Source: a virus
Strand: one strand, 5' to 3'
DNA: 20,756 nt
IMG/VR virus record: IMGVR_UViG_3300037485_000489
Span: 1-20,756 of that record
In this document: positions 1-5,507 of the stretch, one piece after another
How the letters are laid out: each line of letters begins with the position of its first letter
Position numbering within the stretch: position 1 is the first letter of the stretch
The notes under the pieces: model-generated
Database searches by the model: none
What the model saw: only the letters and a program-made list of their open reading frames with translations
What the model was told of the DNA's origin: nothing
Made by a program: the position numbers and the translations under genes

Positions 1-272
1 AATTCAATCTCAGACTCTTCGGCTTCATCGTTAAATTGATTAACCATTATATTATACCATACCACATTTGTGGAGTCTTCCGCATCGGTACATACCAATG
101 ATTCATCAAAAGAATAGTGGAGTTGGGTATTAAAATAGTCCTTAATTGCATCAATTGGGTTAGAAGAGTGTACTCTTTCGCTATTCATATAGGCGTTAAC
201 CATATCTAATTCACCATCGTTATAGTCATCAACGTATATTTCGTGGTAACTTTTAATAAAATACTCGTTCAT
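1..272 (-). CDS. Hypothetical small early protein, partial (runs off left edge)
   Basis: An open frame starts with ATG at 272 and reads leftward off the window edge for 90 codons without a stop. It begins MNEYFIKSYHEIYVDDYNDG and is acidic, with no recognised motif. It lies 20 nt downstream of the 34-residue gene ending at 292. No copy of the 40-nt promoter lies directly in front of it, so it is probably co-transcribed from the element at 702-741. Function unknown; the C-terminus is not visible. Confidence 0.7.
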   Translation of the reverse strand, partial: MNEYFIKSYHEIYVDDYNDGELDMVNAYMNSERVHSSNPIDAIKDYFNTQLHYSFDESLVCTDAEDSTNVVWYNIMVNQFNDEAEESEIE

Positions 273-291
273 AATTTACTTTTTTAATTAG

Positions 292-396
292 TTATCTTCT
301 TTGCACCCACGCCGCCGCATTAGCTAAATCTTGAAATGTCATTTTAAACTTTAATAATACAACTCTAACCGCTTTTGAATAGTTTCTCATTTTCAT
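292..396 (-). CDS. Small basic hypothetical protein (34 aa)
   Basis: ATG at 396 and TAA at 292-294 give a 34-residue basic protein starting MKMRNYSKAVRVVLLKFKMT and ending DLANAAAWVQRR. A second ATG two codons in could also be the start. It sits in the same strand and spacing pattern as its neighbours, 11 nt beyond the stop of the 90-residue gene at 408-680. The C-terminal LANAAAW stretch resembles VNAAIWA near the end of that neighbour, which may be distant homology or chance. No function is recognised. It is supported by context rather than by any known family. Confidence 0.5.
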   Translation of the reverse strand: MKMRNYSKAVRVVLLKFKMTFQDLANAAAWVQRR

Positions 397-407
397 ATAT
401 TTATTTG

Positions 408-680
408 TTAATAATTATTTTTATAGTCAAAGTATGCCCATATTGCCGCATTAACTTTAGATATTTCACTTTGATCGGGATGTAAATATGGCTCTATAGC
501 CTTGAAGAAGTTAGTTAAATCTTCATCAATCTCATTGTAATTATCTAAAAACGCCTCTAAATCGTCACCTTGACAGTAATTTATACCATCGATTTCGCCA
601 TTTACACGCTTAATTAGTATATGTCTATCATCACCATGACACCACACAATCTCCTCACTTAAAATTATTTTATATTCCAT
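408..680 (-). CDS. Hypothetical acidic protein (90 aa)
   Basis: A complete leftward frame from ATG at 680 to TAA at 408, about 22 nt downstream of the promoter-like element at 702-741. The product is acidic (a DDLEAFLDNYNEIDEDL stretch at about residues 39-55) and ends AIWAYFDYKNNY. There is no signal peptide, membrane segment or catalytic motif. Being small, acidic and under its own early-type promoter fits a host-takeover protein, but that is inferred from position only. Confidence 0.72.
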   Translation of the reverse strand: MEYKIILSEEIVWCHGDDRHILIKRVNGEIDGINYCQGDDLEAFLDNYNEIDEDLTNFFKAIEPYLHPDQSEISKVNAAIWAYFDYKNNY

Positions 681-701
681 AGTATTACTTTGTTATTGTT
701 A

Positions 702-741
702 CATTTATATTATCAATTTACAATCGTATTGTTATTGTAAA
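702..741 (-). promoter_or_regulatory. Early promoter element, copy A
   Basis: Minus-strand 40-nt element with TTTACA at the upstream end, ACGA in the middle and TGATAATATAAATG at the downstream end. The same boxes recur at the same spacing at 953-992, 2031-2070, 2280-2319 and 2636-2675. It ends 22 nt before the ATG at 680. Its role as a promoter is inferred from recurrence and position. Confidence 0.65.
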
Positions 742-767
742 GAGGTTGTTATTTATTTACTCATTTT

Positions 768-800
768 AAAGAGAGTACAGGTATAACTGAGTACTTCTCT
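768..800 (-). terminator. Possible terminator of the 44-aa gene
   Basis: Read on the minus strand, AGAGAAGTAC pairs with GTACTCTCT (one bulged A) around a 12-nt loop, and is followed by TTTAAAATG. The stem begins at the stop codon of the gene ending at 799. It is a plausible weak intrinsic terminator; the U-tract is short. Confidence 0.4.
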
Positions 801-933
801 ATTTATCACTCATTTTGCTTAAAATATCTTTCATTTCGTCACTTAATTGATCGAAACCACCAATTCGGTCGATATAGTCAAAGATTAATTCCTTTATTTG
901 ACTAATTTCACTTTTATTTAATTTTAAAGTCAT
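799..933 (-). CDS. Small helical hypothetical protein (44 aa)
   Basis: ATG at 933 and TAG at 799-801 give MTLKLNKSEISQIKELIFDY and on, ending DEMKDILSKMSDK. Charged and hydrophobic residues alternate as in short amphipathic helices. The start lies 20 nt downstream of promoter copy B. The first residues (MTLKLN) match those of the 60-residue gene at 2059-2241 (MTLKIN), and both follow an ATAATT leader, so the two may be related early genes. Function unknown. Confidence 0.6.
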   Translation of the reverse strand: MTLKLNKSEISQIKELIFDYIDRIGGFDQLSDEMKDILSKMSDK

Positions 934-952
934 AATTATTATTATTTTGTTA

Positions 953-992
953 CATATATATTATCAATTTGACTTCGTGTTGATCTTGTAAG
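953..992 (-). promoter_or_regulatory. Early promoter element, copy B
   Basis: Minus-strand CTTACA, then CACGAAGT, then TTGATAATATATATG at the same spacing as the other copies. It lies 20 nt upstream of the ATG at 933. A paired TGCTATAC repeat (1007-1026) begins 15 nt further upstream. Confidence 0.7.
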
Positions 993-1006
993 GGTCTTTT
1001 GGGTGA

Positions 1007-1026
1007 TGCTATACGCGTTGCTATAC
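1007..1026. repeat. 20-nt repeat, copy 1 (paired TGCTATAC boxes)
   Basis: TGCTATACGCGTTGCTATAC, identical to 2676-2695. It is two TGCTATAC boxes spaced 12 nt start to start, immediately upstream (minus-strand sense) of promoter copy B. Probably an operator or activator site. Confidence 0.6.
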
Positions 1027-1198
1027 ACTTTTTACCTAAAAAGGTCAAATTACTCAATATTTGGCTATGGGGTAGGACGGAGTCTACTCTTCCGACGCTA
1101 TTTCAAAGCCAGGCTACATAATTATTATCAAAAAAGGACCGTGTTAGTCCTGTATGCTATACACCTTCGGTGTAGTTGCAAGCAACTGGTGTAAAAGT

Positions 1199-1242
1199 GT
1201 GACATTAGCTGTTTAAGGTAATAAATAGCAGGCTAACGTCGC
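1199..1242. repeat. Conserved stem-loop, copy 1
   Basis: GTGACATTAGC (1199-1209) faces GCTAACGTCGC (1232-1242) across a 22-nt loop containing AATAAATAGCAG. The same arrangement recurs at 3490-3533 with loop and stem retained and several stem bases changed while still pairing or nearly so. A T-run follows at 1244-1249 on the + strand. Read leftward it lies just after the stop of the gene at 1248-1481, so it could terminate that transcript. The presence of a second copy far away argues for a specific element rather than a chance terminator. Confidence 0.6.
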
Positions 1243-1247
1243 ATTTT

Positions 1248-1481
1248 TTATTCGTCCGGTGATAGATAGATTGTATCATTTATGATTGTATCAACCTTAA
1301 CGTATCCTTGTATCGGCACAGACTCAATATCATCATTCCAGATGAATACTTGTGTTGGTTCTTTTGGTTCGTTCTCAGACATTCCTATATCATTAATTAG
1401 AGTTAGCATTACAATGCTTAGTAATATTCCTGTACCAATCAGTATACGTCCAATTATTCTATCTTCTTGTTGATGTGTCAT
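1248..1481 (-). CDS. Single-pass membrane protein, hypothetical (77 aa)
   Basis: ATG at 1481, TAA at 1248-1250. A charged start (MTHQQEDR) is followed by one hydrophobic segment at about residues 10-29, then a roughly 48-residue acidic tail that would probably lie outside the inner membrane. There is no lipobox or cleavage site. The gene overlaps the 3' end of the 39-residue frame at 1459-1578 by 23 nt and probably shares its promoter (copy F). A small inner-membrane protein in an early region could act in superinfection exclusion or host membrane modification; this is inference only. Confidence 0.68.
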   Translation of the reverse strand: MTHQQEDRIIGRILIGTGILLSIVMLTLINDIGMSENEPKEPTQVFIWNDDIESVPIQGYVKVDTIINDTIYLSPDE

Positions 1482-1578
1482 CTTTCTTTGGTTTTAATTT
1501 GTTAGTAATGAATTGATCTAGTGTTGTACTTGCTCGAGCTACACGAGCGATGTACTTGTGTTTGTTATTTGTTCTCAT
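1459..1578 (-). CDS. Small basic hypothetical protein (39 aa)
   Basis: ATG at 1578 and TAG at 1459-1461 give a basic protein beginning MRTNNKHKYIARVARASTTL. Its coding sequence is richer in G and C than the spacers around it and fills the gap before the membrane-protein gene, overlapping it by 23 nt. The ATG is the one inside promoter-like copy F, so a transcript from that element would be nearly leaderless. In copies A, B, C and E the equivalent ATG is followed within a few codons by a stop. The start is therefore uncertain and the gene could be spurious. Confidence 0.42.
   Translation of the reverse strand: MRTNNKHKYIARVARASTTLDQFITNKLKPKKDDTSTRR
1526..1554. repeat. Inverted repeat inside the small basic ORF
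   Basis: GTAC-TT-GCTCG and CGAGC-GAT-GTAC face each other across AGCTACA, forming GCTCG/CGAGC and GTAC/GTAC stems with a small internal loop. A GCTCGAGC palindrome overlaps one arm. It may be an RNA hairpin or a protein-binding site near the start of the membrane-protein transcript. Confidence 0.35.
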
Positions 1579-1618
1579 ATATAATTATTATCATTTGTAA
1601 TTCGTGATCAGTCTGTAG
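1576..1618 (-). promoter_or_regulatory. Early promoter element, copy F (divergent)
   Basis: Minus-strand CTACAG, then CACGAA, then ATGATAATAATTATATATG. It matches the other copies but has about 3 extra nt in the downstream box. An inverted TGCTATAC box (1622-1629) lies 4 nt upstream. Confidence 0.5.
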
Positions 1619-1633
1619 AGTGTATAGCACCTG

Positions 1634-1993
1634 TTATTCAACAGATACTAACACTTCAACTTTAGCCAGATGTCTGACATTACTTGGCATATCAGTAGAT
1701 TGCGACCAGTATTCTCTTTTAATCCAACATGGCATTAGATTTAACTTTGGCAACATAACTTTTAATACTTCATCATGATTGTAAGTTATCTTTTGATTTT
1801 TGTTATTTACAAAAGTGATTACTTGATTTCTACCTAACCATGACTTTCTTACAACAAAGTTAGCTCTTTCAATAGGTGGATAGATTAACGCTAACTCTTC
1901 TGGACTTAACTTTGAGATTGCTTCAGAAATTAATTCTTTTGAAGACTTTACTACTTCAACTACTTCTACTACTTTTTTTACTTGATTTTTCAT
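1634..1993 (-). CDS. Hypothetical protein (119 aa)
   Basis: ATG at 1993, TAA at 1634-1636, with promoter copy C starting 38 nt upstream. The N-terminus is a Lys/Val repeat (MKNQVKKVVEVVEVVKSSKE), probably helical. It is followed by a more globular part with PPIERANFVVRKSWLGRNQV and, near residue 93, PCWIKREYW. No domain family is recognised. It is the largest complete gene of the leftward block. Confidence 0.72.
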   Translation of the reverse strand: MKNQVKKVVEVVEVVKSSKELISEAISKLSPEELALIYPPIERANFVVRKSWLGRNQVITFVNNKNQKITYNHDEVLKVMLPKLNLMPCWIKREYWSQSTDMPSNVRHLAKVEVLVSVE

Positions 1994-2030
1994 AATTTAT
2001 TTATTTAGATTGTTATTTGTTATTTATTTA

Positions 2031-2070
2031 CATTTATATTATCAATTATACTTCGTACTTATCTTGTAAG
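2031..2070 (-). promoter_or_regulatory. Early promoter element, copy C
   Basis: Minus-strand CTTACA, TACGAAGT and ATTGATAATATAAATG at the standard spacing. Its upstream box overlaps the last codons and stop of the gene at 2059-2241, so the promoter is embedded in the upstream gene. It would drive the gene starting at 1993. Confidence 0.7.
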
Positions 2071-2241
2071 AACTTTATATTTGTGAAAATTTCTAGTTAA
2101 TATTTTATCAACTTCTTCTAAGTCTTTTGAGTCTATTAAAAGTTTACTTTTAAAGATATAAAAAGTGAAGTTTAATTTGTGAGAGTTTATTAATTGATTA
2201 TTAATAATTGAAGTGAAATTTTGATTGATTTTTAAAGTCAT
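2059..2241 (-). CDS. Small hypothetical protein (60 aa)
   Basis: ATG at 2241, TAA at 2059-2061. It begins MTLKINQNFTSIINNQLINS and is rich in Asn, Lys and aromatic residues, with no motif recognised. The start and leader resemble those of the 44-residue gene at 799-933. Promoter copy D lies 38 nt upstream, and the 3' end overlaps promoter copy C. Function unknown. Confidence 0.58.
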   Translation of the reverse strand: MTLKINQNFTSIINNQLINSHKLNFTFYIFKSKLLIDSKDLEEVDKILTRNFHKYKVLTR

Positions 2242-2279
2242 AATTATTTAATTTAGTTGTTTATATTAATTTCTTTGTT

Positions 2280-2319
2280 CATATATATTATCAAAATCAC
2301 TTCGTACCCAGACTGTAAG
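2280..2319 (-). promoter_or_regulatory. Early promoter element, copy D
   Basis: Minus-strand CTTACA, TACGAAGT and TTTGATAATATATATG at the standard spacing. A TGCTATAC box (2320-2327) directly abuts its upstream end. It would drive the gene starting at 2241. Confidence 0.7.
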
Positions 2320-2407
2320 TGCTATACACCGCTCCGCTCACTTGTAGCCACGGCCCCCTCTGTCCATTCCGCAGAAGCAGAGTAAAAGATCCCTGTTACA
2401 GGACCTT

Positions 2408-2442
2408 ACTGAGATCTAACTCAGTTAACTAAATACTGAGTT
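2408..2442 (-). promoter_or_regulatory. Overlapping alternative hairpins at a gene end
   Basis: AACTCAG (2418-2424) pairs perfectly with CTGAGTT (2436-2442). ACTGAG (2408-2413) pairs perfectly with CTCAGT (2420-2425). The two stems share the middle arm and exclude each other. The first contains the last codons and stop of the gene at 2425-2622. The arrangement is terminator- or attenuator-like, but no U-tract follows. Confidence 0.35.
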
Positions 2443-2622
2443 TCTTATTGATTCTAATTCTGTCACAAAGAATCCATTATCTATCTCTTCTTCAGTATAT
2501 TCAATATCTTCTGCAAAACTAGAATAACAGTATTCTGTCATATATTGCAGTAATTCTTCTTTAGATAGATCTTTAAGATTATTGATATAAAGTTCTGTTT
2601 TAATTAAATTCATCATAGTCAT
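2425..2622 (-). CDS. Small acidic hypothetical protein (65 aa)
   Basis: Starts at ATG 2622 (MTMMNL; in-frame ATGs follow at once, so the exact start is uncertain) and stops with TAA at 2425. The product is acidic, with a DIEYTEEEIDNG stretch at about residues 39-50 and a DLSKEELLQYM helix before it. It is the first leftward gene beyond the divergent intergenic region, 14 nt from promoter copy E. Function unknown; small acidic proteins in phage early regions are often host-directed inhibitors, but nothing specific shows that here. Confidence 0.68.
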   Translation of the reverse strand: MTMMNLIKTELYINNLKDLSKEELLQYMTEYCYSSFAEDIEYTEEEIDNGFFVTELESIRNSVFS

Positions 2623-2635
2623 ATTATTTTAAGTT

Positions 2636-2675
2636 CATATATATTATCATAATCATCTCGTATTCACTCTGTAAA
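2636..2675 (-). promoter_or_regulatory. Early promoter element, copy E
   Basis: Minus-strand TTTACA, TACGAG and TATGATAATATATATG at the standard spacing. The 20-nt repeat TGCTATACGCGTTGCTATAC (2676-2695) directly abuts it upstream. It is the rightmost leftward promoter. Confidence 0.68.
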
Positions 2676-2695
2676 TGCTATACGCGTTGCTATAC
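2676..2695. repeat. 20-nt repeat, copy 2 (paired TGCTATAC boxes)
   Basis: Identical to 1007-1026; two TGCTATAC boxes spaced 12 nt apart start to start, touching promoter copy E. Candidate operator. Confidence 0.6.
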
Positions 2696-2698
2696 GCA

Positions 2699-3400
2699 AC
2701 CGCTCCGCGTGTCGCTCCGCTCCGTGTATCGTAATACGATTCGAGCACACGACTCGGGTCACCGATCCAATCCGATCCGATCCGTACAACCAGATCGAAC
2801 CTCAACACGATTCGACACCGATCCGTACGATTCGTAAACCGAACCTCGACCACACGACACGTAACACGACCAAACCAAACCGTATACATACACGATACGT
2901 AATACGATTCGGTCCAGCACGGAGACACGACACAACCCGACTCGACCCTGATTCGATACACCAACCAACAGACTCGGCTACGACTCGACACCAACGTATA
3001 CGACACAGACCAGACTCGAGTACACGACACAGACCAGACCGGTCGACACTCGACACGACACAACACCAAGTCATAACATTCGTACGACATTATATCATAA
3101 CAAACATACGGATCGGTACGACTCGACACAGCACAGACACACGACACAGCCGTAACCCGATCGCTCGACACTATCTACGATTCGTAACACGACACGACAC
3201 AGCAGCCGACTCGGCACACCGCACCGCACCGCACACCAGCACAGCACGTGCTACGGTTCCCGAACGAATTCCCAAAAGTTCTGCCGTACCGGACATGCGA
3301 CCCGAACCAACCGACCCATGCATACGAAACTTGGGGGACCCGGCGAAACGAAAACCGTTTTCCTTTTCGAGCGGGCAGCCGAAAAATAGTGCATAGCCCC
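2699..3400. other. Anomalous GC-richer low-complexity intergenic block
   Basis: The + strand is dominated by short words such as CGACAC, CGATTCG, GATCCG, ACACGAC and ACCGCACC, very unlike the AT-rich genes on either side. CGTAATACGATTCG occurs twice (about 2730 and 2897), CGACACAGACCAGAC twice (3001-3015 and about 3025), and GATTCG at least six times. All three minus-strand frames are long and open here because the minus strand is G/T-rich and poor in stop triplets; the predicted products (Arg/Val/Ser/Cys-rich) do not look like proteins. With the tract that follows, it separates the leftward from the rightward genes. Candidate origin or packaging/control region; no function is shown. Confidence 0.5.
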
Positions 3401-3486
3401 TTCCTTATATATTTGTCATAACGTTTTTTAAATTCCCCTATATTGATATTTTTTTTCAAAAAATTTTTTACAATATTTTTTTTAGA
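3401..3486. other. Very AT-rich tract, possible DNA unwinding element
   Basis: Long T and A runs (for example TTTTTTTTCAAAAAATTTTTT at about 3449-3469) follow the GC-richer block and precede stem-loop copy 2. Such an AT-rich tract next to repeats is typical of origins, but it could be a simple promoter-flanking spacer. Confidence 0.35.
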
Positions 3487-3489
3487 AGT

Positions 3490-3533
3490 GTGACGTTAGG
3501 TTGTTATATTAATAAATAGCAGGCTAATGTCAC
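3490..3533. repeat. Conserved stem-loop, copy 2
   Basis: GTGACGTTAGG (3490-3500) faces GCTAATGTCAC (3523-3533) with AATAAATAGCAG in the loop, matching copy 1 at 1199-1242 in order and spacing. Compared with copy 1, a T-G pair becomes T-A and an A-C mismatch becomes a G-T wobble, so pairing is kept or improved. It sits about 57 nt before the first rightward gene. Confidence 0.6.
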
Positions 3534-3555
3534 GTTGTAAGATTTGAGTGATGTA

Positions 3556-3580
3556 CGTGATTGTATATACTATATAAAAC
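3556..3580 (+). promoter_or_regulatory. Candidate late promoter
   Basis: CGTGATTGTATATACTATAT followed by AAAAC, ending 9 nt before the ATG at 3590. It resembles GGTGATATATAACTTATAT before groEL (10862) and CGTGATATATATATTA before 14568. Confidence 0.4.
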
Positions 3581-3589
3581 AGATTAATT

Positions 3590-4102
3590 ATGGCCTTTCA
3601 ATTAAAATCTCAAACACCAATAAAGCAAACTTATAAAGAAGACACTTCTAGGTTTGAGAATTTTGATATTAAGAATGATACTTTAATTAAAGGTAACTCT
3701 ATGGATTTGCCTACTTCTAGAAAAATTATGGTATTTAATTCGCGTAATATGGTGGATGGATACAAGGACGAAAAAACGTTTAAGGAAAAAGACGGAACAT
3801 ATTCAACTATGCGTTCTTATAAGAAAAAGCCCGCCCCAAAGCAAGTTGAGTCTCCTTTATTAAAACAAAAATTATCTCCTAAGGCCGCTAAGGCTAAAGC
3901 AGCGAGAGATCTTGCTTATGCTAAGACGGATGATAGAACGGCGAAGAAGGCGCACTCCCAAAGAATGCATCGTAAAAACCCTGGTAATAAAGGTATGGAC
4001 TATGACCATGAAGATGGTAGATTTGAATCTGTAAAACAAAACAGGGGTAACGAGGGTGAAGGTACTAAGAAAGAAAGTGGTAAAAAATATAAAACAAAAT
4101 AA
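3590..4102 (+). CDS. Lys-rich hypothetical phage protein (170 aa)
   Basis: The first gene of the rightward block, starting ATGGCC at 3590 after a candidate late promoter. The N-terminal half (to about residue 75) is mixed. The C-terminal half is very basic and looks disordered, with KKKPAPKQ at about 78-85, KAAKAKAARDLAYAK at about 99-113 and a closing KKESGKKYKTK. That composition suits a nucleic-acid-associated or packaged internal virion protein, but no domain is recognised. Tail-type genes follow 17 nt downstream. Confidence 0.72.
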   Translation: MAFQLKSQTPIKQTYKEDTSRFENFDIKNDTLIKGNSMDLPTSRKIMVFNSRNMVDGYKDEKTFKEKDGTYSTMRSYKKKPAPKQVESPLLKQKLSPKAAKAKAARDLAYAKTDDRTAKKAHSQRMHRKNPGNKGMDYDHEDGRFESVKQNRGNEGEGTKKESGKKYKTK

Positions 4103-4119
4103 CTAAAACAAAAAATAAC

Positions 4120-4827
4120 ATGGCAATAATTCCAGCAAATGAGAAAGTATTCATGGTGGGTACAAGCACAAACACAACTTACGGTGGTAGTGCTGCATTG
4201 AAAGCAATGCAACAATGGTATACAATGCAAGATGTAATTGACACAGTAGGAGGTCCTGCTTCGGTGTTAACAACTTACCCAGTAACAAATGCAGCGTTAG
4301 CTGGAGAAAGGTTTTGGTATAAAGGTAATGAATGGCATTACATGACACAGGCAGAGATTGATTCAGCGGGATGGACAGGGTTAGTGAGTGTTGGATTTCC
4401 TGCTCCTGTTTATAAAAATTTAAACAAATATATTTATTTCTCAGACGTAGAATTTGTTGGTGATTATAACTCTCTATTAAGTGTTCAAGAAGGAACAACA
4501 TCAACAATTGTTGATTTTATAGGACTTGGACTGCCTAATAAAATCAGAAGAATTATTCCTGACAGTAGTGGAAACTCACTTTTACCGTATGGAATTACTA
4601 TAACTGGATTTAAAAATGCTAATTTATTATCTGAATTAGAAAATCTTGGAACTACTAATGCTTTAAGATTTATTAACAATGGACTAACAGCGTTAGTTAT
4701 TGATGATTTATTTACTCAATTACCATCAACAACAAAAACAGTAACTATTAATGTTAATGGAAATCCAGGAGCTGCAACTTGTAATCCAACAATAGCAACT
4801 GCAAAAGGATACACTGTAGTAGTATAA
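4120..4827 (+). CDS. Putative tail or fibre protein with shared N-terminal anchor
   Basis: A 235-residue protein. Residues 1-44 (MAIIPANEKVFMVGTSTNTT, then YGGSAALKAMQQWYTMQDVIDTVG) closely match the N-terminus of the collagen-like protein at 5905, so both probably dock on the same virion site. The middle and C-terminal parts contain alternating Leu/Ile-Asn repeats (ALRFINNGLTALVIDDLF) like an irregular beta or leucine-rich solenoid. It ends with TVTINVNGNPGAATC and IATAKGYTVVV, a tail I recall from LRR-like phage and Bacteroidota surface proteins. Probable receptor-binding or decoration protein; the distal specificity is unknown. Confidence 0.65.
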   Translation: MAIIPANEKVFMVGTSTNTTYGGSAALKAMQQWYTMQDVIDTVGGPASVLTTYPVTNAALAGERFWYKGNEWHYMTQAEIDSAGWTGLVSVGFPAPVYKNLNKYIYFSDVEFVGDYNSLLSVQEGTTSTIVDFIGLGLPNKIRRIIPDSSGNSLLPYGITITGFKNANLLSELENLGTTNALRFINNGLTALVIDDLFTQLPSTTKTVTINVNGNPGAATCNPTIATAKGYTVVV

Positions 4828-4828
4828 T

Positions 4829-5455
4829 GTGAAACTATTTAGCGTAGCAATAGGAGAAAAATATGAGAAGGAAGCGGTGCGTTTACAGCGCACTGTTAAT
4901 CTTCCTACAGAAGTGTTTACTAACTCTAGTAGTAATTATGTTGAAATTAACACCGATCTACTGATTAATGGGCTGTGGCATAAATGTAATTTTGCTAACT
5001 ACATAGATGAAGCAGAAGGAGCAGTTGTTTTTATGGATGCTGATATGTTTACATTAACAGAAAATCCATTTAGTACATTTAATGTAGAAGAAGATACAGA
5101 TTTTGCTTATGTACCATATCAGGGTAAATGGCATTTTCCAGATACAATTAGACAAGAAGCATTTAATCATCATGGGCATAAAATTAATAGTGGTTTTATG
5201 TATTTTAGAAACTTAGAGATAGCTAAAAATATTTGCACTAAGTGGGCAGAAGAGTTTTTAAAAAGACCTTTACATTGGATTAAAAACGAATATGATGAAT
5301 ATGCTTTAATGATAGCATTAATGAATATGAATTACAAAATAGAACTTCTTGATAGTAAATGGAATGAGTGGGAATTAAAAACAGAAGAAGAAATTAAATC
5401 TTCGAATAATATATTTTTTCAATCACACGATTTTTTAGAAATAGATAAAATTTAG
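4829..5455 (+). CDS. Putative GT-A fold glycosyltransferase
   Basis: A 208-residue protein with a GTG start at 4829, one base beyond the previous stop codon (the overlapping ATG at 4827 hits a stop at once). It shows the features of GT-A nucleotide-sugar transferases: an opening beta strand MKLFSVAIG, a hydrophobic strand ending in a D-A-D motif (VVFMDAD, residues 70-72) that would bind metal and sugar nucleotide, HKINSGFMYFRN (about 118-128) and an acidic YDEYAL (about 155-160). This resembles GT8-type and nucleotide-diphospho-sugar transferase families; substrate and linkage cannot be told. Lying between two fibre-type genes, it may modify fibres or host glycans. No signal peptide, so probably cytoplasmic. 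Confidence 0.68.
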   Translation: MKLFSVAIGEKYEKEAVRLQRTVNLPTEVFTNSSSNYVEINTDLLINGLWHKCNFANYIDEAEGAVVFMDADMFTLTENPFSTFNVEEDTDFAYVPYQGKWHFPDTIRQEAFNHHGHKINSGFMYFRNLEIAKNICTKWAEEFLKRPLHWIKNEYDEYALMIALMNMNYKIELLDSKWNEWELKTEEEIKSSNNIFFQSHDFLEIDKI

Positions 5456-5507
5456 AAGCCAAATAAGACAATAGAAATAAGAGTTTATAACTAATAAATA
5501 AAATAAT

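Larger units (their letters stand above)
934..1247. other. Non-coding stretch rich in repeats and hairpins
   Basis: No convincing gene on either strand. The 63-codon + strand frame at 1003-1194 has no homology signal and lies against the local gene direction. The stretch holds promoter copy B (953-992), the 20-nt repeat TGCTATACGCGTTGCTATAC (1007-1026), a further TGCTATAC box (1155-1162) leading into a TACACC/GGTGTA hairpin with a TTC loop, a perfect AGTTGC-AA-GCAACT inverted repeat (1174-1187), and stem-loop copy 1 (1199-1242). The density of structure suggests a regulatory or RNA function. Confidence 0.6.

Noticed and set aside
1003-1194. 63-codon plus-strand ORF in the repeat-rich spacer
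   Set aside because: It covers the TGCTATAC repeats and hairpins, lies opposite to local gene direction, and has no ribosome-binding or homology signal.
2653-3171. Long minus-strand ORFs (172, 69 and 90 codons) in all three frames
   Set aside because: The minus strand here is G/T-rich and depleted of stop triplets, so every frame is open. Products are Arg/Val/Cys/Ser-rich with no protein-like pattern, and the promoter at 2636-2675 points away from them.
3175-3459. 94-codon minus ORF starting KKNINIGEFKKRYDKYIRKG
   Set aside because: It needs a TTG start; the first 26 residues look protein-like but the remainder runs into the anomalous block. It could be a gene remnant, but there is too little evidence to annotate.
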